DNA of 60,465 nt from Prosthecobacter sp. (lineage in GTDB: Bacteria; Verrucomicrobiota; Verrucomicrobiia; Verrucomicrobiales; Verrucomicrobiaceae). Positions 25,568 through 31,890 of this stretch are shown piece after piece. Within the stretch, counting starts at the first letter, position 1. Each line of letters begins with the position of its first letter. The notes beneath the pieces were generated by a model. The model was not told the DNA's origin. It saw nothing but the letters and a program-made list of their open reading frames with translations, and made no database searches. Both the position numbers and the translations under genes were made by a program. The stretch lies in assembly GCF_034366625.1 (NCBI RefSeq), contig NZ_JAXMIH010000003.1, positions 1-60,465 of the forward strand, in the 5' to 3' direction.

Positions 25568-26779
25568 ATGAGCACGGCTTCAGAGGGTATTCCGACGGAC
25601 CAACCACCGCGCACCGGCCACCAGCCCGGCGCGTTGGCTTTCCTCACGGCCACCGCCCTCGGCGGTCTCATCGCCACACGCCTGAACAAAACACCGCTCG
25701 TCCTGGCCGCCGGTGCCGCCGCGCTGGCCCTGCTCAATCAAAAGAAAGCCCCCGCGTCGCGAACCACCACGCCGCCGCGTCCGCCCGAGCCCGTTCCGCC
25801 ACCGCCGGAAATGGCGCCGCAGACTCAGATCGAGCAGTGGCTCACACGGCAGATCGTACGCGAAGAGCAGGCCCCTGTCATCGAACTGCCTCTCCCGTCC
25901 GCCGCCAGCTTCGAACCCGAGGACAACTACACGCCGCAGTCGCTTCTCATCGACGACGCAGAGGAAAACACCGCCGTTCCACCATCGCGCGAGTCCTTCG
26001 CCCATCTCACCGAGCCCGTGCGCCATGTGGCCGCACCTCCGCCGCCTGTGATCGTACACGAGCCCGATCTTCCCGCCCTTCAGGCCCTCGAAGCCACCGA
26101 ATCCTGCCCCACCCTGGACGCTGCATGGCTTCTCGGCATCGAACCGCTGCCCAGTGTGCACGAATCCCCCGCCCCACAGGCTTCGGTCAGCAGCATGTTC
26201 ACCGCCGCTCCTGTACCGATGGAAAAACCCGTGCCGCCGCCCGTGTTCTCTGCCCCCGTGTTTGAAGGTCGCGCCCTCCCGGATGAAATCGAAGTCGCGC
26301 CACCCGTGGAACCCGTCGTGCACCTGACGCCCGCTCTCGCGCCGGCACCCGCCGCAGTTCCCGCACCGGAAGCGCCGCCTCAAGCACCCCTTGAAGTGGA
26401 AGTCATGGAGATTCCCGTGCAGCTCGCCGCACCGGGGGAAGCCTCCTTTGATCCGCCGCTCACCGGGGTGCCGCACGATCCCTGGCAGCCCCTCGCGGAA
26501 TCACCTCTCCCGGCCCCTGCCGCCGTCACACCTCCCCCGCCCTTCGGTCCCGTCATCGAGGCCGAGATCATCCTGCGCCCCCGGGCGCCCACGCAGACCA
26601 CCGTCATCGCCAAGGGCAAACCCATCTCGCCTCGCTTCGCCGCCAACCTCACCGCCCCCGAGACCTTGGCGCCTGAAGCCGCTGTCAGCGAAAACCCTGC
26701 CCTCCCCCGCGCCCCGATTCAATCCCTGCGCGAACAACGCCCCCGCAAAACCTGGCGCTCCTGGTGGCGTGGCGACTGA
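25568..26779 (+). CDS. Proline-rich protein with N-terminal hydrophobic segments
   Basis: Unknown function, 403 residues. A hydrophobic region at about 23-55 (ALAFLTATALGGLIATR and VLAAGAAALALLNQ) is followed by a long, low-complexity Pro/Ala/Val/Glu sequence with no recognisable domain and a basic end (RKTWRSWWRGD). Such a plan suits a membrane-anchored, extended spacer. The ATG at 25568 was chosen over a non-ATG start at 25523. The gene follows the PilT pair by 77 bp on the same strand and may be part of the pilus cluster, for example as a structural or regulatory partner, but that is conjecture. Confidence 0.65.
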   Translation: MSTASEGIPTDQPPRTGHQPGALAFLTATALGGLIATRLNKTPLVLAAGAAALALLNQKKAPASRTTTPPRPPEPVPPPPEMAPQTQIEQWLTRQIVREEQAPVIELPLPSAASFEPEDNYTPQSLLIDDAEENTAVPPSRESFAHLTEPVRHVAAPPPPVIVHEPDLPALQALEATESCPTLDAAWLLGIEPLPSVHESPAPQASVSSMFTAAPVPMEKPVPPPVFSAPVFEGRALPDEIEVAPPVEPVVHLTPALAPAPAAVPAPEAPPQAPLEVEVMEIPVQLAAPGEASFDPPLTGVPHDPWQPLAESPLPAPAAVTPPPPFGPVIEAEIILRPRAPTQTTVIAKGKPISPRFAANLTAPETLAPEAAVSENPALPRAPIQSLREQRPRKTWRSWWRGD

Positions 26780-26839
26780 ACATTCACAGCCCTCCGGCAG
26801 CACCCGCTGTCATCCCCCGGCTTCCTGTCTTCGCCCGGT

Positions 26840-27768
26840 TCAGCGCGTCGCGTCAAAATGCTTCTGCAGAAACTCCAGCGCCAGGGCAGGCCAGCGGTTG
26901 CTCTCACTGGTCACGCCCGTTTCAAGCCGGCACTCCACGCCCACGGCATCCATGCGATCCTTCAGCTTCTGGCCAAACAGCGGATGATGCGTGCCCGCGC
27001 CCTTTTCCGTGGCGGTGTGGTCAGCAGCCGCGTGTACACCATCAGCGCCGGCACATCATCCTTCGTGACGTGGTTGATCGCGGCCACCTCCTCAAAGAGC
27101 TTCAGCTTTTCCTCAGGCAGCTCGTCCAGCTTGTTGATGTCGATGCCGAACAGGCTCGAGATCGCCGGGTTCTTGTAAATGTCCACGCCGGGAAACAGGT
27201 CGCGAATAAACCGTGGATCGTAGCTGCACTGACCGTCCAACGTCACCATGCAGGTCAGACGCGTCGATTCGCGCAGCACCGGGTCGGCATTGTCGGGATC
27301 GGCCAGATCGTCGTGAAAGCCGAGCCAGAGCGAGATGCCGGCACCTGCGGATTCGCCCCGCGCCGCGATCCGTTGCGGATCGAGCTTCCATTCCTTCGCC
27401 TTGAACCGGATGAACTGGATCGCCCGCGCCGCATCTTGGAACGCCGCCGGGGCGATGGCCTCGTTGGTGCGTCGGTACGTGATGGCCACCACCGAGATGC
27501 CCGCATTCCGGCACAGCTTGAGCAGCGGCGGCTCAATGTACGGATCGCCATTGAGAAATCCGCCGCCGTGGATCGACACCAGCACCGGCGTCGGAATCGG
27601 GGAATCCGCGACCCACACATCAAGCACGTGGTGCTCATGCGAGCCGTAGTGGACCCGTTCATAGGTGGGAACCGGCGTTTTACGTTTCTTCACTGGTGGC
27701 TCCTGCGCCACCAGCAGGCAGCTCGCCAGCAGGCTCAACACCAGCAACCATGGCAGGCTGGGAGACAT
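26840..27768 (-). pseudogene. Exported alpha/beta-hydrolase esterase with a frameshift
   Basis: Carboxylesterase of the BD-FAE/lipase-like group with a signal peptide (SLPWLLVLSLLASCLLVAQ). It has the oxyanion HGGGFLNG and the nucleophile motif GESAGA (Ser140 from the ATG at 27768). The reading frame is intact to about 27030, where it reads VPALMVYTR and then leaves the family pattern, stopping at 26962. One base earlier the reverse frame continues AADHTATEKGAGTHHPLFGQ and runs to a stop at 26840-26842, restoring a normal esterase end with the expected catalytic His. A one-base deletion near 27022-27030 explains this. If real, the protein loses its catalytic His and probably its Asp; if a sequencing error, the enzyme is complete. 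An ATG at 27780 is an alternative start. Confidence 0.75.
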
Positions 27769-27772
27769 GGCC

Positions 27773-27952
27773 TCAGGCATCTCCGGTCGTGTTGAGCGGG
27801 ACGCTCAACGACGTTGCCGCAGGCTCCTCCACAACCCCGGGAGTCTCCGCAGTGGTGGTCTTTTCGGCCTTCCGCAGCCGTTTGGCTTCCTTCGCCGCCT
27901 TCTTGGCCTGCTCGCGCTTCCGTTTCTCGAAACTGTAATTGGGTGTCGCCAT
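27773..27952 (-). CDS. Conserved-looking small basic protein, 59 aa
   Basis: The product starts MATPNYSFEKRKREQAKKAAK and is extremely Lys/Arg/Ala-rich in its first half, then Thr/Glu/Pro-rich. The opening is one I associate with a small uncharacterised protein found in many bacteria. It has no signal or membrane segment and probably forms a single basic helix, which could bind nucleic acid. The gene lies directly upstream of the esterase on the same strand, separated by 4 bp (or overlapping if the esterase starts at 27780), so the two are likely co-transcribed. Confidence 0.6.
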   Translation of the reverse strand: MATPNYSFEKRKREQAKKAAKEAKRLRKAEKTTTAETPGVVEEPAATSLSVPLNTTGDA

Positions 27953-28125
27953 GGTGCTGTGGGATGTGGTCACACATTCCTAACACCGTTTGCTCGGGTT
28001 ACGCCAGCAAAAGCGCTGAAGTTCCGCCGTGCCAACGCTCCACCCTCTGCTTTCTGCTTTCCCATTTCCATTTTCTCCCTCGTCTTCATCTGAATAGTTC
28101 CCGCCCTCCGCGCGTCTCACGGATC

Positions 28126-28353
28126 ATGAAAACAACCCTCCAACGTCTCGTTTTTGCAGGCCTCCTGCTTTCACTGGGCGTCAGTTGCACCACCGCGTAT
28201 GACGCCCACGGTCGCCCACGTCAGGTCGTGGAGCCCAGCACCGCCATCCTCGGCGCCGCCGCCGTCGGATTGATCGCCTACGGCATCGCCAACAACCACA
28301 ACCGCCGCCGCTACGACAACCGCTACTACGGTCACTACGGCCGCTACCGTTGA
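28126..28353 (+). CDS. Small putative lipoprotein, Tyr/Arg-rich tail
   Basis: A 75-residue protein with a signal sequence ending GVSCTT, a weak lipobox with Cys at about 21, then a hydrophobic segment (TAILGAAAVGLIAYGIA) and a tail of Asn, Arg, Tyr, His and Gly residues (RRRYDNRYYGHYGRYR). Such short glycine-zipper-like lipoproteins are common in Gram-negative genomes and their function is unknown. The ATG at 28126 was chosen because the extension to 27814 overlaps non-coding sequence and the antisense of the small basic protein gene. The product is likely an envelope protein. Confidence 0.62.
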   Translation: MKTTLQRLVFAGLLLSLGVSCTTAYDAHGRPRQVVEPSTAILGAAAVGLIAYGIANNHNRRRYDNRYYGHYGRYR

Positions 28354-28706
28354 CCCCGGCTCAACGCCTCGCCGAAGCGGGGCTGAACTAAACGGGAGCG
28401 CACGCGTCTCGCGTGCCATTTCCCGCGTCCTCGCGGGAAATCGTCCCAAGACGAGCCTTTCCCAGCTTGATCCTCTGCGACGAAGCCGAGTCTTGGAACC
28501 GTCTTCAGCGCGGACGCTGAAGACAGCACGCGGGACGCGTGCGCTCCAACCTCGATCAGTTCATGGAAGGCCGCATCGACCCCATCACCCAGGCCCTCCT
28601 TGCCAGCGACCTGAAGGAACGCCTTGCTGAAGCTGGATTGAATTAATTGCCGAGATCCCGCAGGCTACGGTTCTTTCGCTTCCAGCACCAACTCAAGGCA
28701 CCCGCT
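28354..28706. other. Non-coding gap holding a large hairpin cluster
   Basis: Between the small lipoprotein gene and the minus-strand SUMF1 gene there is no supported gene. The middle is taken up by the structured repeat at 28395-28547. The right part (28548-28640) translates as DQFMEGRIDPITQALLASDL followed by KERLAEAG, which looks like the C-terminal tail of a protein but has no body in the window; it may be a fragment of a decayed gene. Confidence 0.45.
28395..28547. repeat. 153-bp multi-hairpin palindromic element
   Basis: Outer arms of 22 bp at 28395-28416 and 28526-28547 are inverted repeats with a single G-T mismatch. Inside are three further pairs: ATTTCCCGCG (28418-28427) with CGCGGGAAAT (28432-28441), CCAAGAC (28446-28452) with GTCTTGG (28490-28496), and GTCTTCAGCG (28501-28510) with CGCTGAAGAC (28515-28524). 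The result is a closed multibranch structure. It could be a MITE-like element, an interspersed palindrome or a structured RNA. Confidence 0.7.
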
Positions 28707-29948
28707 TCAACGCATCACCATCACGCACCTGAACCCGTGACTGGTACCGCGAAACGATGGTGGTTGGGGAAAACGGTAAGATGAGAGCAGGCGAAGGCGG
28801 TCACAGCCGTAGTACGAGGCACCGCGCAACACACGATCTTTCTGCGCTGCATCCCACCAGTCCGCCACCCACTCCCACACGTTCCCGCCCATGTCATACA
28901 GTCCCAGCTTGTTTGGCTTGAAACTCATCACGGGAGAGGTTGTGGCAAAACCGTCCGAATAATCCTCGAGCCACGGCAGCGTGGGAAACTTCTCGTGATA
29001 CTCGATGCCGCCGAAGTTGCCAGCCTTGTCCTTTGTGCGGGGTGGAAAGCTGCCACCCCAGGGAAACTCGGTCGTTTCTTTGCCACTCAGCATCTGAGGG
29101 GTAATCCCTGAAGGCCGTTTCTCTGCCCTGCCAAGTCCGACAGCAATGCTCCATTCCTCATCCGTTGGCAGCCGGTATATCTTGCCTTCCCGCTTGCCCA
29201 GCCATTCGCAGAACTTCCGTGCATCTTCCCAACTCACCCCCACCACAGGGTGGTCGTCTCTGTCTCCCATAGTGACGCCATCTTTCTGCATCGTTTTCCA
29301 TGCGTCATTCACACCAGAAACGTCTGCCGCATATGCGGCATAGTCCTGCCTGCGGGTCTCATGGACACAAAAGAGCACATCGGTGTCGGGGACTTTCACC
29401 AACTTCATTCCGAGGCTGTTGGTTGAATGGCTGCCAGCCATCAAGGGAGCCTCCAACGTCCCCAACCCTTCGCGATACTGCATGACCTCCTTCGCCTCCT
29501 CCAAACGGTCTCCCTTGGTCAGGGTGCTTTCGAGTTCCTTCAGCTTCGCGGTGTAGGAGGGCAAGAGGGCGGCTTGGGCAGCAAGGTGCTGCTGGGCGAG
29601 TTTTGCCGACTCTGCCCGGTAAACGGAGCGGAGTTTCTTCAGGGAGGCCGGTGTCGTTTCATCATCCTTGTCAGGCAGTGACCGCTTGCCGGTGATGCGC
29701 TTCTTATCCTCCTCGATCGCAAGCACCTCAGGCAAGCTGCCCGCCTTCTTGGCCTCATCGCCGGCACTGCTGAGCGCTGTCAGGAATTTGGCGTTCAAAG
29801 CTTCGACTCCGACGTCATACGGGATCGTGACACGCTCGGCCACAGCGAACGCATATTGCTGCTGCAAGGCGGCCAGTTCAGGGGACACGGCATAGGCGGC
29901 GGCGATTTTGGCAACAAGAAAGGCAAAGCAAAGAAGTCGGCAGTTCAT
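28707..29948 (-). CDS. Exported SUMF1 (formylglycine-generating-enzyme-like) protein
   Basis: A 413-residue protein with a signal peptide (CFAFLVAKIAAAYA), a long N-terminal helical region likely to be coiled coil (about 20-170), then a SUMF1/FGE-sulfatase domain (about 185-413). Family motifs are visible: HPVVGVSWEDARKFCEWLG, YRLPTDEEWSIA, LYDMGGNVWEWV, RVLRGASYYG and GFRC. In true aerobic FGE two active-site cysteines sit close together after the GGS-type turn. Here only one Cys (YYGCDR) is found there, so copper-dependent formylglycine formation is doubtful. Related proteins in Verrucomicrobia are probably ligand-binding or have other chemistry. The ATG at 29948 starts MNCRLL. Confidence 0.83.
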   Translation of the reverse strand: MNCRLLCFAFLVAKIAAAYAVSPELAALQQQYAFAVAERVTIPYDVGVEALNAKFLTALSSAGDEAKKAGSLPEVLAIEEDKKRITGKRSLPDKDDETTPASLKKLRSVYRAESAKLAQQHLAAQAALLPSYTAKLKELESTLTKGDRLEEAKEVMQYREGLGTLEAPLMAGSHSTNSLGMKLVKVPDTDVLFCVHETRRQDYAAYAADVSGVNDAWKTMQKDGVTMGDRDDHPVVGVSWEDARKFCEWLGKREGKIYRLPTDEEWSIAVGLGRAEKRPSGITPQMLSGKETTEFPWGGSFPPRTKDKAGNFGGIEYHEKFPTLPWLEDYSDGFATTSPVMSFKPNKLGLYDMGGNVWEWVADWWDAAQKDRVLRGASYYGCDRLRLLSSYRFPQPPSFRGTSHGFRCVMVMR

Positions 29949-30100
29949 GGCAGAAGATGGTATGAGTGATGATGGTCCCAACCGGCCTCAACGCCAGCAG
30001 CAGCTGATCTTTTTCTCATGCAAGGAATGTCTCAAATACCCACGAAGTCCCAACATTACTGCTGCCCACAAAGCCGCTGGTATGACCACGCGATTGTGTC

Positions 30101-30697
30101 TCAATCAAACTCCACCTCCAAGTCCGCCTTATTCTTGGTAAACCGGAGAGTGACTGCAAATCCCGCGCCTTTGACTTGAGCCGTAGGAGCCGTGATCATT
30201 GCCACCTCCGCCTGACCTGCAGTGATTTTCAAGGTGGTGTTTCCATTCTCAGACTTGACGGACCAATCATAGATCTTGCCCTCCGTGAGCGTGACTTCTT
30301 CTGTCTGAAGCTTGTCCTCCATTTCAAGTGCCACAAAGTAGCGGCGGACTGACTGTTGCGACCCCAGTTTCGCCACCAATTTGCCGGTCCTGTCATCGGT
30401 TGGGATCAAGGCGATCTTGCCGATGTGGTAAACCACTTCTCCATTAATTCTCCCACTGTCATCCTGTTTCGTTCCATGGATACGGATCCGGCCGCTCTTC
30501 GTCACCGATAGTTCATTAAATATCCCCTTGGTTTTGGGATCGATCTTCAGGTCTTTCTTTGTCCCACAAAACGGCAGCACTCTGATTTCAGAGGGCGATG
30601 GTTTGGGCAACGGCTTCGGATTCTGTGCCAGGATGCTTGATGCGAGAATGACCATCGCAATGGCAATGGTGCTTGAAATAAAGCTGTTGCTTTTCAT
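30101..30697 (-). CDS. Secreted protein of unknown function, 198 aa
   Basis: The protein begins MKSNSFISSTIAIAMVILAS with cleavage likely near SILAQ. The mature part is a Lys/Thr-rich, probably beta-rich domain without recognised motifs. It has a single Cys (VLPFCGTKKD). The ATG at 30697 was chosen over upstream in-frame codons since it opens the signal peptide. The gene lies 152 bp upstream of the SUMF1 gene on the same strand. I find no assignable family; a periplasmic or extracellular location is the only safe inference. Confidence 0.7.
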   Translation of the reverse strand: MKSNSFISSTIAIAMVILASSILAQNPKPLPKPSPSEIRVLPFCGTKKDLKIDPKTKGIFNELSVTKSGRIRIHGTKQDDSGRINGEVVYHIGKIALIPTDDRTGKLVAKLGSQQSVRRYFVALEMEDKLQTEEVTLTEGKIYDWSVKSENGNTTLKITAGQAEVAMITAPTAQVKGAGFAVTLRFTKNKADLEVEFD

Positions 30698-30961
30698 GAC
30701 GATTGGAGAACGACCAGGTGTTGGTGTTTGTTGCATGTTACAAAGCGTGAAGCGTCGGGCACTCGGAAGGCGCATATCCGATCTTTGCGAGTGTTGGGTG
30801 CATTTCAGGAGCGTGCGTGGATGTCGCCTAACAGGTGGATGGTGAGCAGATTTGTCGGATTTGTCCCAACGCCTTTATAGCCGACGGTTTTGTTGGTGCA
30901 AAGCTACGCAAAAATGTCGGTTCTGTGCAAGAGGCTTGTTATTTGCAACAGGACAGCTTGG

Positions 30962-30997
30962 GGAAAAAATGGCCTGCCACTCGCATGGCAGGCCATT
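30962..30997 (-). terminator. Rho-independent terminator of the 31028-31687 gene
   Basis: The arms AATGGCCTGCCA (30968-30979) and TGGCAGGCCATT (30986-30997) form a 12-bp perfect stem with a 6-base loop. On the minus strand it is followed by a run of six T (30962-30967). It lies 30 bp downstream of the minus-strand stop codon at 31028. Confidence 0.85.
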
Positions 30998-31027
30998 GGG
31001 ATTCGGAGCGCGGCTTGGCGCTTCGCT

Positions 31028-31687
31028 TCAGCCACCCACCATGATCTCCACGGTGTTGCTCCACACACCCACCTGATGGTCGCCCACGCGGTAGATGGCG
31101 CGGTACTTCCATTTCGTCGGCGTGGCGGGCAGCGGGGTGGTGTCGGTGTAGTTCGGCGTGGTGTCGTAGGCCAGCAGGACCCAGCCGTTGCCGCGGTCCA
31201 CTTGCAGTTCCAGCATGTCGAGGAAGGCGCTGTGGCCGCCCCAGCCCCAGCCGATCTGCACGGCGTTGCCGCTGAGGATGGCGTCGATGATCGGCTGGAT
31301 GATGCTGAGGTCGGGACCGGTCTGCACCGGCCCTTCGATGCCGAGGACCTGGCCGATGGAGTCGTTGTAGTTGGGGTGCGTCTTGATCGCCTTCACCAGC
31401 GCACGGAAGCGCACTTCGATGCCCAAGGCCACGGCGGTGACCTCGGTGGGAAACACCGGGTCCACGGGCGCGCCCGTCGCTGGCGGGGTGCCACCGGCGC
31501 GGGCGAGGTTCTTCCACGCCGTCCATGCTGCGAACCGCCCTGTAGCGGCTGCATTCCGGTCATGGAGGCTCCGACAGCGGTTTGCGGCGGCTGCATTCCG
31601 GCCGTGGAAGCTCCGACAGCGGCTTGCGGCGGCTACATTCCGGTCACGGAAGCTCCGACAATGGAATGTGGAGACTTTTTGGCGCAA
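31028..31687 (-). CDS. Lineage-specific protein with fibronectin-like tail; N-terminus made of 14-aa repeats
   Basis: The last 165 residues (WTAWKNLARAGGTPPATG onward) look like the C-terminal part of an uncharacterised family that I associate with many copies in Verrucomicrobia. It has a beta-sandwich-like end with LQVDRGNGWVLLAYDTTPNY and KWKYRAIYRVGDHQVGVWS. The open frame continues upstream through three 14-residue repeats (CRSFRDRNVAAASR, CRSFHGRNAAAANR, CRSLHDRNAAATGR) to an ATG at 31687, but these repeats are the translation of 42-bp DNA repeats. The usual N-terminal half of the family seems to be missing. Either the repeats are really translated, or this is a truncated remnant. A strong terminator follows it, which argues for transcription. 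Confidence 0.5.
   Translation of the reverse strand: MRQKVSTFHCRSFRDRNVAAASRCRSFHGRNAAAANRCRSLHDRNAAATGRFAAWTAWKNLARAGGTPPATGAPVDPVFPTEVTAVALGIEVRFRALVKAIKTHPNYNDSIGQVLGIEGPVQTGPDLSIIQPIIDAILSGNAVQIGWGWGGHSAFLDMLELQVDRGNGWVLLAYDTTPNYTDTTPLPATPTKWKYRAIYRVGDHQVGVWSNTVEIMVGG
31551..31676. repeat. Three tandem 42-bp repeats
   Basis: Units start at 31551, 31593 and 31635, each 42 bp, with the shared core ATTCCGG, then GGAGGCTCCGACA or GGAAGCTCCGACA, and GCGGCGGCT. Similarity between units is high, with a few substitutions. A degenerate partial unit precedes them. They lie immediately upstream of, and in frame with, the minus-strand gene ending at 31028. A second 42-bp array at 59452-59577 has the same period and relative position. 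Confidence 0.8.
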
Positions 31688-31766
31688 GCCCCTGCCATCT
31701 GCTACTGATTCGCCGTCCGAAGCATTGCCGCTTGATCTTCGCCTGATCCTTCAGCATTCGGCATTC

Positions 31767-31839
31767 GCCCGCCTGCAACGCTTCCTGCCCGCAATGCTAC
31801 GCATAGCGTTGCAGGCGGGCGCGTAGCAATGCGGGCAGG
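31767..31839. repeat. Interleaved inverted repeats (pseudoknot topology)
   Basis: Arm A at 31767-31782 (GCCCGCCTGCAACGCT) is perfectly complementary to A' at 31805-31820. Arm B at 31784-31802 (CCTGCCCGCAATGCTACGC) is complementary to B' at 31821-31839 with one mismatch. The order is A-B-A'-B', so the two stems cross. The four arms also resemble each other. The element lies 51 bp upstream of the PEP carboxylase start. Confidence 0.7.
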
Positions 31840-31890
31840 TCATTGCCCAAACAGGCACCAATCCTGCTCTGACAAACGTCCCTTCCAGCC

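Noticed and set aside
31551..31676. Possible CRISPR array
   Set aside because: The 42-bp units are directly contiguous with no unique spacers, and no cas genes are present; the same applies to 59452-59577.
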